Of a stretch of DNA of 64,000 nucleotides, positions 9,908 through 21,074 are shown one piece after another. The stretch comes from Epithemia pelagica (lineage: Eukaryota > Bacillariophyta > Bacillariophyceae > Surirellales > Surirellaceae): assembly GCA_946965045.2 (NCBI GenBank), contig OX337229.1, positions 620,001 through 684,000 of the forward strand, given 5' to 3'. The position numbers were made by a program, and so were the translations under genes. The notes beneath the pieces were generated by a model, which made no database searches, was not told where the DNA came from, and worked only from the letters and a program-made list of their open reading frames with translations. Position 1 is the stretch's first letter. Every line of letters begins with the position of its first letter.

Positions 9908-10552
9908 CTAGTAGTACTGTTCGAGGGGAAAGCCCAGAGTAATGGTGTCAAAGAAAAAGCCCGTGTCCGGATCCAAAAAGGCATCGGCGGTACCAAAGGC
10001 GGCTGCATATCCACCCGTTCCACCGGTAATGATAAAGTTGATTTCTGCTTGGGGAGGGGCCAAAACCGGTCCTTCCCCTGTAATGGCATTGAAAAAGTCC
10101 CTGGACAAGACAACCAAGTCACTAAAGTACAAGGTTCCCTGTCGAAAGTCTTGATGGTCGACGGTAATTTCATTCACGACATAGGTTCCACCGCAATTCA
10201 AAATCAATCGTCGATCGGTACTGTCGGGATTGGCTTGAGCGACAATGCAGGATTCAAATTTTTCTCCCACCACAGTCGGATCTTGAGGATTACCCGCCAA
10301 GATTTCCGTCGAAATGGACCAGGTGGCACCCACGTCAATTCCTTGAAAAATGACATTGGGACCGGCATTGTTGAACCAGTTGATGGCGAGCAAGGACTAC
10401 TCTTCTTTTTCCTTTTTGCCCTTTTTGGTTTTTTGTCCCTTGCCATATCTATATTTTTTGCCCGAGTCGGCATCCACGAAAAGACCCGCATTCCAATTGA
10501 GAAACAGCGTTGCTGTCTGGAGTAGGAGATTCCATGTCCACTGCCCTCTCAT
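9908..10552 (-). pseudogene. Secreted dirigent/allene-oxide-cyclase-barrel-like protein with in-frame TAG
   Basis: Reading from the ATG at 10552 gives a signal-peptide-like start (MRGQWTWNLLLQTATLF), a Lys-rich stretch, then TAG at 10399-10397, after which the same frame stays open for 161 residues. The downstream part has features of the allene oxide cyclase barrel/dirigent superfamily: VGEKFESC, LNCGGTYVVN, GTLYFSDLV and the glycine-rich FIITGGTGGYAAAFGTA. Such proteins are secreted or plastid-located eight-stranded barrels; the substrate here is unknown. Splicing out the stop was tested (a 59-nt GT-AG stretch) but it breaks the frame. The TAG may be a mutation, a readthrough site or an assembly error. 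Confidence 0.65.
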
Positions 10553-11256
10553 GATCGTTTTGTTTTTTGTTTCTGTCAAAGCTGTGAAGCTGTGAGACCA
10601 GAGCAACCCTTGAATAAACAAGTTTGCTGGAGGAGAGAAGGACAAATTCTTTTGCTAAACTAGAATTGAATGTACCTAAGGTACAATTTTCGGCCACCAA
10701 AGTCACTGCGACCGATGGCGAACATTCCAATTGGTACAGTTTCCGTTGGTTCGAGCCGTTGGTGGCATTTTCGGCCACCAAACTAAGTGTTCATCACGAC
10801 CATCTCTGGTTCCCTGAACATGACACCTGCAGGTCTCTTTTCTACTGTACAAAGGAGATGGCGATGCGCATGTGAGTTTTCTTCTACACTCTCTCGTAGA
10901 CTTTATGTTGGATGCCATGGAAATGGAACGGCCTTGATTGCGTCTACAGTTTGTGGGAACGGAAAACGGAAGCGCAATCTCGGACCTCGCCCGCCGAATC
11001 TTGTCGCCGGCCCAGTTAGTGGGTCGCTTCTAGATCGCTCAAGTTTCCGTGGATCTTTGTTCAGTCCGGATCAATCGGAAAAAAGATCCATATTCTGTGG
11101 ACTGTCCACTATAAAGTACCATTGTAGAGAAAAGTGTAGACCAAACGAGGTTTTCCGAAGGCCATCGAAAGCGAACCACACGCCAAGGGCACGTCTGCGT
11201 CGACAACGACAGGTCGAGTTGCATCTACCACCACCAAACTCTCCTCGCTGCTGCCC
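10553..11256. other. Intergenic between divergent genes
   Basis: The region contains two direct copies of ATTTTCGGCCACCAAA (about 10687 and 10767), roughly 80 bp apart, and otherwise only short unconvincing open frames. It serves as shared upstream DNA for the secreted barrel-like gene and the STI1 gene. Confidence 0.5.
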
Positions 11257-11379
11257 ATGAGCAAACGAAAGCAATCGTCTCTGTCGTCGTCACAACAACC
11301 ACAAAAAACAGAAGAGGAGTCATTATCATCTCCCATTTGTTCCAACAAAGCAGCCAAAGTATCGATACCAACCACCAAA

Positions 11380-13276
11380 ATGGCATCGGCCGAAGAAGTA
11401 AGTCATTGGATCTATATCTTTCTTGGACAGCACATTTGGTTTGTGAATTGCGCGATTGCAGGATGACGACGCTTCTCTCACATAATCATGATTCTTGTTG
11501 TCTTCTCTCCCGACTCTCTCTGGTTGATGCTGACAGTTTAAACAAAAAGGCAATACTGCCTTGCAAGCGGGCAATACATCGGAAGCGATTGAATGTTACA
11601 CAAAGGCGATTAATGTGGATGGATCCAATCACGTGTACTATTCCAATCGCAGTGCTGCGTACTTGAAACAAGGCGATGCCAACAACGCCTTGGAAGATGC
11701 CAATGCTTGTATTGGTCTCAATCCAGAATTTGCCAAGGGATATTCCCGCAAGGGCGCCGCCCTGCACGCCCTCAAACGATACAACGATTCCATTGCTGCC
11801 TATCAAGAAGGGTTGGCCAAATTCCCCAACGATGCCGGAATTCAAAAAGGATTGGACGATGTTCAACGAGACAAGGATCAACCTCCGACGAGCGCCGCTG
11901 GTGCTGGTGGTGGCTTGTTTTCTCCCGAAATGATGGCCCGCATGGCCATGGATCCTCGCTTGCGACCCTTGTTGAACGATGCCGAATTAATGGCCAAAAT
12001 TCAGATGGTACAACAAAATCCCAATTTACTTCCCACCATGTTGCAAGATCCCAAAATGATGCAATTGCTGAGTCACATGATGGGACAAGAAGAAGGAGGA
12101 GAAGGAGGAGCAGCCGAACCATCGACATCGACTACCGCCGCCGACGCAAAACCCACCACCACTACTACTCCTGCTCCGAAACCTAGCACTAAAGAATCGA
12201 CCGAACCAAAGGAACCGGAAAAACCAAAAGAAGAGGAACCAGAAGAAGATTGGTCGCATCTTACTCCGGAGGAACGCAAAGTCAAGGAAGATCAAAAAGA
12301 GGCTACCAAACAAAAGGCGGAGGGCAATGAATTGTACAAGGCCAAAAAGTTTGAAGAGGCCTTGGCCAAGTACGATCAAGCCATTGAATTGGATCCTACC
12401 AACATGGCCTTTTATTCCAACAAGGCTGCCGTCTACTTTACGCAAAAGAAATACGATGATTGTATTGAACTGTGTCTCAAGGCGGTGGCCGTTGGAAAGG
12501 AACATCGAGGTCCCTTTGAAGATCGGGGCAAGGCCTACTTGAGAGCAGCACGTGCGTATCAAAAAAAGAAGGATTTGGAAAATGCCATCAAAATGTGCAA
12601 TGAAGCTCAATTGGAAAATTACGACAAGGAGACGCAACGACTGCTCAAGACACTGGAATTGGAAAAGAAAAAGGCCGATGCTCTGGCCTACCAATCGGAC
12701 GAAAAGGCCGAAGAAGAAAAACAAAAGGGCAATGAATTCTTCCGCAACAAGCAATGGCCCGAAGCCGTACAAGCCTACGAAGAAGCGGTCAAACGGGCTC
12801 CCAAAAATGCCCCCATTCGCAACAATTTGGCCGCGGCCTTGTGCAAGATTATGGATTTTAGCGGCGCCAAACGACACGTGGAAGTCGCCTTGGACATTGA
12901 TCCCCAATATGTCAAGGCCTGGGCTCGCAAGGGCGATATTGAAATGTACATGAAAGAATATCACAAGGCCATGGAATCCTACAAAAAGGGTCTCGCCTTG
13001 GAACCAGACAATGTCGCCTGTAAGGAAGGCTTGAACAAGGTCATGATTCAAATCAATTATGGACGACAAACCATGACGGAATCGGAAAAGAAGGAACAAG
13101 CCGCCCATGCCATGGCCGATCCTGAAATTCAATCCATTTTGCAAGATCCCGTCATGCAACAAATACTGCGAGATTTTGGAGAAAATCCGGCCGCCGCCCA
13201 AAGTGCCATGGCCGATCCCACCATTCGGGCCAAGATTGAAAAACTCATTGCCGCCGGTGTCATTGAAACACGCTAA
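11380..13276 (+). CDS. STI1: STI1/HOP, Hsp70-Hsp90 organising co-chaperone
   Basis: Two exons: 11380-11397 (MASAEE) and 11537-13276, separated by a GTAAGT...GACAG intron of 139 bp; the joined protein has 585 residues. Joined, the start reads MASAEEFKQKGNTALQAG, the canonical beginning of STI1. It has TPR1 (about 7-110), a DP1 domain (PEMMARMAMDPRLRPLL and following, about 132-190), a Pro/Thr/Lys linker, TPR2A and TPR2B (about 255-510), and a C-terminal DP2 with two Asp-Pro-rich helices (LQDPVMQQIL). STI1 bridges Hsp70 and Hsp90 in the cytosol through the C-terminal EEVD peptides. An upstream in-frame ATG at 11257 would add 41 Ser-rich residues; the downstream start is favoured because homologues begin there. 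Confidence 0.95.
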
Positions 13277-14185
13277 CTGCAAACCAATTCACACTCGTGG
13301 TGCAAAAGTCTATTCATCCTATTGTAGAAAAGCAAGAAATCGACGGCGCAGTAGAAGAAGAAGCTGGAACAAGAGTCGATTTGCGTCTGTTCCCTGTCCA
13401 TGATGTACTAGTATGCGTCGATCTGTTCTTGTTGTTTAGAACGATGGCCGGTTGTGTGGCTCGGACGCTGTCTCCCAATTGACACTCACATAAGATACAT
13501 TGATACAAGGCATTTGTCGCCTGACATTTTAGAAAAAAGTCATTCCATTGGTAGTAGGCGAGTTATTAGAATACTTTGTTGGATATTTCCGAACTAGGTA
13601 AATGGCGTGCTTTTTGTGCTTGACATGGATGCCTTGCAAGTTGTATCAGTAGGAAAATCGTACGGTTCATGTGTCTTTAATCTTCCATTGTCACTTTATC
13701 AGACAAACTACGATGCTAGCTACGGGGTGGTCCCTCCAGTCGGTCCTTGGGATGGGTAGGTTTCGGGTAGAGGATATGATTCCAAAAAGCCTTTCTAGAA
13801 ATTCGATGCTGTACGCTTTAACATACGTGGGGAAACTTGAGATGACGTAATATAATTATATGTGGTCCCTCCCGGAAACGTCAGCAATGATGAAACGGTA
13901 GAACATTCCTGATTGGTCAAAAGCATTTTCGGGGCTTTTTTGGAAGTCCGAACTTTCATTAAAGAGGAACATCGATGCGAAGCATTGAATGGGTTGGCTC
14001 TACCCTGAAGTTCTGTAAGAACCGGCTGCAAACCCACATGAACAACAGCAACAACAGTTGCCCACACGGCTGGGAAACAAGGAGAACAGCAGCCATAGTT
14101 GGACCATGGAAAGGAGCTCCAAGTAACTCGTCATCTCCCGAAATCTCAACTTCAGACATCAACAAGAAGAGCAGCATCGCCAACC
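13277..14185. other. Intergenic, nothing recognised
   Basis: It holds the 3' flank of STI1 and the upstream region of the ankyrin-type gene. A frame is open upstream of the next gene back to a TTG at 14099 but has no ATG. No RNA gene or repeat was seen. Confidence 0.5.
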
Positions 14186-16183
14186 ATGACATCCCATCCG
14201 AGTGGTGGCAAACGTAGACGGACCGAAGGACCCGACCGAACCTCTGATCGTGAATCCGTGCTGCCCACTCTTTTGAATGAAAATAAATGGGACGAGGCCA
14301 CTGCTCATGTACAAAGGTACCCCTGTGATGCGAGCTCTTCCAAAAATCCCTCACCCTTGGCACTGGCTTGTCGTCTCGGAGCGCCTCGCGATTGTGTCCA
14401 GACTATTCTGGAGGCCTGTCCCAACAAACTCCGCAATGTATTGGACGCCAGGGGTACCCCCATTCACGAAGCCATTGTCTGTGAAAATGTGGGAGTTCCA
14501 GTCATTGAATTGTTGTTACGAGCCGACGAGGAGATGGAAAAGGCTGACAAAAATCGAACCGAACAGCAGGACACTGACTTTGTAGCCACGAGAGCAACAC
14601 TCTTGCAAGACGTGGATGGCTTCACTCCACTTCATTTACTGATCCGACGCCGGTACCAAGCGCACATGCTCAATGAGGAAACTGCCAATTTGATGCAAAT
14701 TCTCGAAATGCTTGTCAGCTCGTGTCCTGAAGCTGTTCTGGTGCCGGACCTGGGGGAGTATGAAGAACCACCCGTGGTCTACGCCTTGAAAGCAAACATT
14801 TATGCACCGGCCTTGGTGTCGGATGAAGGCACTCAGTGGCGCATTGAACGACAAATTTACGAAATGCTCGATTGCATGCTCAGGTACTGCCCCCAAGCAG
14901 CTAGTCAAGTATTCAGTGGGTATCGTGGACAGTACACAGCCTTACATTCGGCCGTCTTTCATGGCAGAGAGACAAAGACCATTGAATTGTTGCTCAGTAC
15001 GGAAGCCCGAACACGGAGGGATGGGGAAACTAACTGTCTATTGTCCAATACGCAAGGGGAACTACCTCTTCATTTTTGTACCATGAGAGGGGAACGTCCG
15101 CGCTCTGTAGCCGTTATTGCGGAAGCAGCTCCGGAAGCTGTCATAAAGAGAGATGCCACCGGTCTCACTCCTGTTCATTGGTTGTGGGCACGGTTTGTGA
15201 GTGGACTTCAGGCATTGGACCGAATGCGTATGGGCTATGACACAACAGTAGATCCTCTCCGTATTGTACAGGATCCGACGCGTAGCGCCTATACGGCTTT
15301 TGCTTCGTTGGAACGGAGAGACATGGAACTTGATCTGCAACTGATTCGGCGCATGGATCCACCAGTGGACTTTTTGAGAATGCGTCATATTCCAGTGGAC
15401 GTTTTGGGGCCAGCAGACTCTATCGAATGGGCCAATCAAACCACTAGACTCTTGCAGCATCTACGAGAACGCCACAATCGTGGATCGGATGGCGATGGCC
15501 ACGTTTGGAGTCGGCGTGAGTGTGTAGTGGCCCTATTTTGGACCAAAGCGGTGTCCCTAATCAAGGCGTCAGCGATTGCGATCAACGATGCTCCTCGTGG
15601 CGATGCAGTCCTTGTCCATTGTGCGTTTGCCTCGCCTTCCTGTCTACCAGCAATAGCACGAATTGTATCAGACCTATATCCGGAAGAACTCGCTCTACCC
15701 GATGATCGAGGTCGGCTCCCCTTACACTATGCCGCCTCTCGGCCATTTCATGAATGGGATTTGCCTCGTGGACACTCGGAGAGTTGCGCAGCAAGCGAAC
15801 TTCTCCTGAACGAGACTCTCTGTGTCATTGAAACCGCGCTTGAACTTTCCTCATACGAGTCTTTGTCGAGACGAGACAACGAAGGGCGACTTCCTCTTCA
15901 CATTATGATTGACAACATTGCGGCATCATGTGCGCGATACCCTCTGACGCTCGAAACCACACAAAAGTTGGTGTCCCTGCTCGACAGGTTTGTCAGAAAC
16001 AATCAAGTTTCACTTGCTTGTCGTGATGGACGTTCCAACCTGTTTCCTTGTTTACAGGCGACGGCAGCTGCTGCCGAACACTACTCCAAGTCGACATGTG
16101 CACAGTTTGATCAACTGTCGCTCACCATTACCTATCAGCTTATGCGGGAGAATCCAGAAACGCTGATTGCTCTTCGATTTTAA
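14186..16183 (+). CDS. Ankyrin-repeat-type protein
   Basis: The 665-residue protein starts at ATG 14186 in the context CAACCATGA; a longer open frame begins only at a TTG. The N-terminus carries a basic KRRR patch (possible nuclear signal). The body repeats ankyrin-like helices: PLALACRLGAP, GTPIHEAIVCEN, GFTPLHLLIRRRY, YTALHSAVFHG, GELPLHFCTMRG, GLTPVHWLWARF, GRLPLHYAASRP and GRLPLHIMID. This spaced arrangement with long inserts is a large expanded family in diatoms. Ankyrin repeats bind proteins; no enzymatic domain is visible, so the partner and role are unknown. There is no intron. Confidence 0.85.
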   Translation: MTSHPSGGKRRRTEGPDRTSDRESVLPTLLNENKWDEATAHVQRYPCDASSSKNPSPLALACRLGAPRDCVQTILEACPNKLRNVLDARGTPIHEAIVCENVGVPVIELLLRADEEMEKADKNRTEQQDTDFVATRATLLQDVDGFTPLHLLIRRRYQAHMLNEETANLMQILEMLVSSCPEAVLVPDLGEYEEPPVVYALKANIYAPALVSDEGTQWRIERQIYEMLDCMLRYCPQAASQVFSGYRGQYTALHSAVFHGRETKTIELLLSTEARTRRDGETNCLLSNTQGELPLHFCTMRGERPRSVAVIAEAAPEAVIKRDATGLTPVHWLWARFVSGLQALDRMRMGYDTTVDPLRIVQDPTRSAYTAFASLERRDMELDLQLIRRMDPPVDFLRMRHIPVDVLGPADSIEWANQTTRLLQHLRERHNRGSDGDGHVWSRRECVVALFWTKAVSLIKASAIAINDAPRGDAVLVHCAFASPSCLPAIARIVSDLYPEELALPDDRGRLPLHYAASRPFHEWDLPRGHSESCAASELLLNETLCVIETALELSSYESLSRRDNEGRLPLHIMIDNIAASCARYPLTLETTQKLVSLLDRFVRNNQVSLACRDGRSNLFPCLQATAAAAEHYSKSTCAQFDQLSLTITYQLMRENPETLIALRF

Positions 16184-16797
16184 CCGCTTTTTCAGATTCC
16201 ATACTTTTTTCTGCATTTTCATGACATTCACCGCATCTCAACAGCACTCCTACAAGAGGATTCTTTCATTTGTTCTCATATTACAACGTTTACCCTCGAA
16301 CGACCATATACAGCACAACGCAAACATACTTGTAATTGATATTGTTTACTTCCCAAACCCTAATCAAAGCATTAACGGGCAACTTTTAACTCCAGATATC
16401 CCTACTTGTGTCCAGTTTTGCGGTTCGTGAATGTAGGCCAACAGCACTCACTTTGTTAGTGTCGCCTCTGGGAAAACATTGGCGGCACTCTAGATCAAGG
16501 TCGGCGATGTTTATTGAGCATGAATTCTCGAAATTCAGAGAGAGAGGTTAATCCGATTTTTTCCCAACCCATGAAATCGAGTTTGGAACTTGGAATAAAC
16601 CTCTGGTATCCATAAAGAGGGTTGCAATGCATCCAACCTATTCAGCGGCGCCCGGCCTCACAACGAGCCTGCGTCTGGTAGGATTGACCATCACTTGAGC
16701 ATGCTGCAGCACCGCTACGCCTCATTGTGCCTTGATTGCACATAAAAAACTAGGAACCAAGCGTTGCTTCATCATCTTCTTCTCGAATTAAAAAGTG
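16184..16797. other. Intergenic between convergent genes
   Basis: 3' flanks of the ankyrin gene and the SNF2 gene. Only short open frames are seen and no RNA gene could be folded by eye. Confidence 0.5.
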
Positions 16798-19290
16798 TCA
16801 CGTCTCCAAGTGGTATCCGGCATTCCGGAGTGCTCTTGAAAGATTGGGGCGCTTTTCCCATACCTTGTCTCGAAGAATCCAATTCCGATAAGAACGTGGG
16901 ACTACATTCCACTCTTGACCCGAATATTTTCCAAAATCCAAGACAAAATTCACCGTTGTCGACGACGACGACGACGAACCAGCACTTTCACTCTGGCAAA
17001 CATGACGACGAAAGGAGCTCAGGGGCGGTGGTGCGGCTACATTTTGCCCCGCCCGAGCCAAGGCATGCCACAGTCGGGGACGCTCTTTCCAAACTTGTCT
17101 TTGAACCAAAAATTCAATGTAGTTTGTTGGTACTTGGTCCAACCGACGTCCATTGTATTTACCAAAATCAAAACAATAGACCTCATTTGATTCCTCTGTT
17201 TTGTTGTCTTGACCACCTTCGCGTGGGTGAATGAGTTCATCAATAACCTTTTGTTTGTTCACAAGCGTCTGGGCGATGAATTCATCCAGGGTATCGGCAA
17301 AGACAAAGTACTGAACTTCCACACAATTAACTTGACCTACTCGATGGCACCGATCTTCCGCCTGGCTCATGTTCGCTGGTGTCCAATCCAATTCCAAAAA
17401 TACAACGCGGGAGGCGGCCGTCAAGGTCAAACCTACACCGGCCGCAAGCATGCTGCCAACAAAGACAGACACGCGCGGATCGTTTTGGAAGCGATCGACG
17501 GCCTCTTTACGTTCCTCGTCCGACAGGCCTCCGCGCAAACAAACAGAGCGTACGCGTCCAAAATGTTTCAATAAGCCATCCATTAGATCCAAGTGATGAC
17601 AAAAGACCACCACCTTGTTTTCGGATTTGAGTATATCTTCCAACAGTTCTAGCGCCGGTTCCAATTTCTGCATGGCCGTGTTGTGACGAATGCGAACCAA
17701 AAGCCCCAGCACATGTTGGTTAATCGCAAAGCCGGAATACTCTGGGAATTCTTGTGCAATATAGTCTCGTAGTTCCATTGCCATGGCTCCAAAAGCTTCC
17801 AAATCCTTCTTTTGGTTAGCAGTCTCTAGTGCCTTGCTTCCTCCCGCCGCGGTTTGATTGACCTTGCTTCGTACCACGGACCGCTTTTGCGTGGAGCTTG
17901 GCTCTTTTTCATGTTGTTGTTGTTGTTGTTTGAGTTTTTGCAATTTTTGCAACAGCTCCTGAATTTCTTGTCGTTCGCGTTGGGCCACATTGCTGCCATC
18001 AGGGGGTGTCAACACGACACAGGATCGCACCTTGGCAGGCATTTGCTTCAAAACGTCCTTCTTTTCGCGGCGCAACACGAAACCTTCCAAAAGCTTGTGC
18101 AATTCAGGGAACTGTTGCATCGTTGTACCGTCTTTCACAACGTGTTCCGGATTGCAAAACTCACGATAAAACTGTGCCCTGGTATAGTTCCACACACCCG
18201 CTCGTCGGTGGATGGCTCCCCGGGGAGCGTAAAGTTCGAAGGGACGATTGGGCATGGGTGTACCAGATATGAGCCACAGGTATTCGGAAACGACTCCCGG
18301 ATGTTCGTGGCTGCCATCCCCGAACACGGCCAGGGTCCGTTGCGTGTGCGGGGTTTTGAGACGATGGGCTTCGTCGCAAATCAAAACATTGTAGGCAATC
18401 TGCTGCAACTCTTGTTCGTGTTTTGGACACAAATCGTAATTAATCATGGTTATCGAAACGGCCTTTTCTGTTTCTTCTTTTGGTTGAAGACCATCCTCCG
18501 TAGTGGAGGGTGTGGACTTGGCGGCTTGAATCCGGTTGAGTTGATACGACACTTGCATCCATTCCTTTAGTTCATTTTGCCACACCCCCAAGACCGACTT
18601 GGGACATACGATAAGGACTCGAATGGGAGACAGAGGACGATTGGTAGAATGACGACTGCGTGGACGAGTTCGCGCCAAGTGATTCAAGGCTTCAATGCAT
18701 TGCACTGTTTTCCCTAGTCCCATCTAGATAGGTAGAATGGATATGAGTCCAAGAATGAATCCACAACGATAGTCCCCATCCCAAACGGACATGTCTATCG
18801 TGAGTATATCAGTGCAACCACACGATCCGCACCCATATCCTCTCCTCTTTGGACTCACCTCATCGGCCAAAATGCATCGTTTCTTGGACAACAAAAATCG
18901 GACACCATCTTGTTGAAAGGGAAAGAGTTCCTTGTTGTTGATGGAGGGCGAAGATACCACATCATCGTCATTCTCCACAGTAGTAGCAGTGTCACGAGCC
19001 TTCCACTCCAAAGGCTTGGTATGGGTGGAAAACCAACCACCAGATTCTGCATGCAGTAGTGGATGGATCGTACCACGCATTGACGACCATGGGCTGATTT
19101 TCCCGGAACAAAGGCATGCGGTCGACAATGACGAATGGTAAAGTGTTGTGTTTGCTGTAATGGGTACCAAATGGTAGCTGTACCAGGATTGTCGTCGTCT
19201 CCATGCAGCACCTCGTTGACACAAGGATTTGGAAACGGCGGTTGTCATTGCCTTGCCTGGACGACACAAGAAAACAAGAGAAACCACCAT
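16798..19290 (-). CDS. SNF2-family annealing helicase-like (SMARCAL1/ZRANB3 type)
   Basis: Exon 1 is 19290-18859 and exon 2 is 18723-16798; the 135-bp intron (GTGAGT...ATCTAG) falls inside motif I, so ILADE is joined to MGLGKTVQ. The product has 785 residues. Further helicase motifs are LICDEAHRLK (II), LISGTPMPNRP (III), VVFCHHLDLMD (IV), SMLAAGVGLTLTAAS (V) and QAEDRCHRVGQ (VI). Spacing and motif V/VI resemble SMARCAL1/ZRANB3 replication-fork remodellers, ATP-driven translocases on double-stranded DNA. The C-terminus carries two related modules, FDFGKYNGRRLDQVP and LDFGKYSGQEWNVVP, like the short ExoX C-terminal/DUF3820 domain. No HARP domain or zinc finger is seen. The N-terminal ~90 residues are basic and hydrophobic and might target an organelle; a second ATG at 19248 is possible. 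Confidence 0.88.
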
Positions 19291-19984
19291 ATTCTCAATT
19301 CACAATGCTGCAATGATGTTTCTGGCATAGAATACGACCAATCGATGGATACAACAAGGGCCGATCCAAAACGGTTGGGCCCTATCGTATAAAGAAAAAC
19401 TACGAATTGATCAATCTCTTTTTTCTCTCTTCTTCATCCCATCAACAACACCAAACCACACGCACTTGACACAAACACAAGATAGAGTGAGAAAGGGAAC
19501 CGCCAACTTTTGTGGACTCACAACACACACGGTCGTCGCGGCCATGGTCCGACATTCCCCAATAATTTTTGGTGTGAATCTCGAGTGTGTATTCAGATGT
19601 CCATGTCGGAACGTGCGTCACATCCATGTCGTGGGTTCCCCTCTCCTTATTCGCGACTGGATGCGCGCAGGCCAGAAATAAATTGCGCTCGGCGGTTGAT
19701 TTTTTGGCAAGAGACAAACGCGCCGGCGGAGCGAAACGTTGTCATAATTCTCTAATTGCACACAAAACCTTTCTCGTACGCAATAGAGGTGGCTCCAGCA
19801 ACCAGCAACAACTCATCTCTGCTGGAGCTAGGTAAGCGCTGGAGACGGAGACGTCTCTGCTGCAGCTAGGTATGCGCGTCCGCTGGAGAAAAGACTACCT
19901 GTGCTACTAGCTAGGATGAAAATACTTAACTAGGAGTAGAAGCTAGTGAATCTATCTTATGGTGAGAACACATGCTCCCAATTC
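19291..19984. other. Intergenic with repeat-rich right half
   Basis: The left part is the upstream region of the SNF2 gene. From about 19790 it becomes repetitive: CTCTGCTGGAGCTAGGTAAG and CTCTGCTGCAGCTAGGTATG are related copies, with a GAGACGTCTC palindrome between them. AGGTAAGCGCT at 19830-19840 has an inverted copy at 30676-30686, across the retrotransposon. Confidence 0.55.
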
Positions 19985-20173
19985 TCACGTAAAAAATTTA
20001 AATCTGTAACGGTGGAAGTCCGGTGATGCTTGTTTTGCAGATATGATCAGTCCTGCAATACTGAACGCCCGTTCAGAAGAGGCAGCAGTCGCAGGCAATG
20101 CAAGATATTTTCTTGCTAGGCGCCAAATGTTGGGACCTTCTTTTTCTGGGTGTCCTTCGTAGTGCCATCCATA
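19985..20173 (-). pseudogene. hAT transposase C-terminal (dimerisation) fragment
   Basis: On the minus strand from 20173 to the TGA at 19987-19985 there are 62 codons with the hAT-family dimerisation signature: NIWRLARKYLALPATAASSE followed by RAFSIAG. This W...ArkyL...pATsasSERaFS..G pattern is diagnostic of the C-terminal domain of hAT (Ac/Tam3) transposases. Upstream the frame is closed by a TGA at 20176-20174, and no DDE or zinc-finger part is recognisable nearby, so it is a relic. Inverted copies of AGGTAAGCGCT lie outside it at 19830 and 30676, possibly marking the ends of the old element, which is now split by the copia insertion. Confidence 0.75.
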
Positions 20174-20281
20174 TCACCTTTGACGAGTCATCATTATTAT
20201 TGCAATCAGACATTGTGGAAGGCAGTGTAGAGCAAATGAATGACACAGGGTCAGTAATGACCAGTGCGGAGCAAATGAATG

Positions 20282-20286
20282 ACATG
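20282..20286. repeat. Target-site duplication (left), ACATG
   Basis: ACATG directly precedes the left LTR and is repeated at 30639-30643 directly after the right LTR: a 5-bp duplication as made by Ty1/copia integrases. Confidence 0.92.
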
Positions 20287-21001
20287 AGTTGAAGGTGGGT
20301 AGAAAGCTAACTCTAGACGATAGGGTTAGATACAGTAGTTTCTTTAGGTCAACCTATATGCACAATAGACGATGGGGCCCTCACCTTCTATCAGCGTAAT
20401 AGGTCGACTTCTCCGTTACAAAACAAGTTTGGTTATCAAACTGGACGTTTATAAAGAAGTGAGATTAAACTAAAGATTGTGTTTTTCATCTTGAGATGGT
20501 TTGGCTCCTCTCGGATCGTTCGGCCATCATCCCCCAAAATCTAGTCGTAGATGGGGAACGTATTCCTTACTTCAGTGGACAAGTACTATGGAGCTACGAT
20601 TAGGGACTGATAGAACTTGTTCTACTCCATAGAGGAATGTGTTCCATCTTGGGTTGGATCTCCTGTTGATGAAGATCAAGTTCTATTCTCGAGGATCACG
20701 TTCTTTTCTCGATCCTCGATTTATGTAGCTCTTGCTTCCGAGTGTAGCTCGTCCAGCGTACATCTCTTCCGAATAGTAGAGGGCATAGTTATGCTTATCC
20801 ACAAATTCCTGTTACGGGTCCGTCTGTCCGTTCAACGGCTTACTTCTATTTAAGTACACGTAATGAGTCTTAGATACACGTCAAGGTTTGTGTCGCATAC
20901 AGCGGTTTGTAACAGATGTCTCAAACCTGGACGATAAACTAGGTGTGCTAGCTGGACTAGTTGATCGGATACAGACGTTGTAGAATAGCTATGTCTTAAC
21001 T
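20287..21001 (-). repeat. 3' LTR of the copia element
   Basis: 715 bp; sequence and internal open frames match the copy at 29924-30638 at a constant offset of 9,637 bp. Terminal inverted bases are AGTT and AACT. Confidence 0.95.
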
Positions 21002-21010
21002 CTCCCTCTC
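21002..21010 (-). other. Polypurine tract of the copia element
   Basis: On the minus strand GAGAGGGAG directly abuts the start of the 3' LTR, the expected place for plus-strand primer formation. Confidence 0.75.
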
Positions 21011-21074
21011 ATGGAGTGATTTCTCAAATTGCGATATGCCCCGATATGTCGGAGGGCAGAAAGGGAGAGAGGAG

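Noticed and set aside
10334-10401. Intron removing the TAG of the barrel-like secreted protein
   Set aside because: The 59-nt GT-AG candidate leaves the downstream codons out of frame and hits a stop at once.
12026-13282. 418-codon minus-strand frame opposite STI1
   Set aside because: Antisense shadow of a well-supported gene; composition follows the complementary codons.
13959-14363. Minus-strand frame with hydrophobic stretch before the ankyrin gene
   Set aside because: It overlaps the start of the ankyrin-type gene and has no resemblance to known proteins.
20617-20853. 78-codon frame found identically in both LTRs
   Set aside because: Its identity only reflects the LTR duplication; no family or expression evidence supports a protein.
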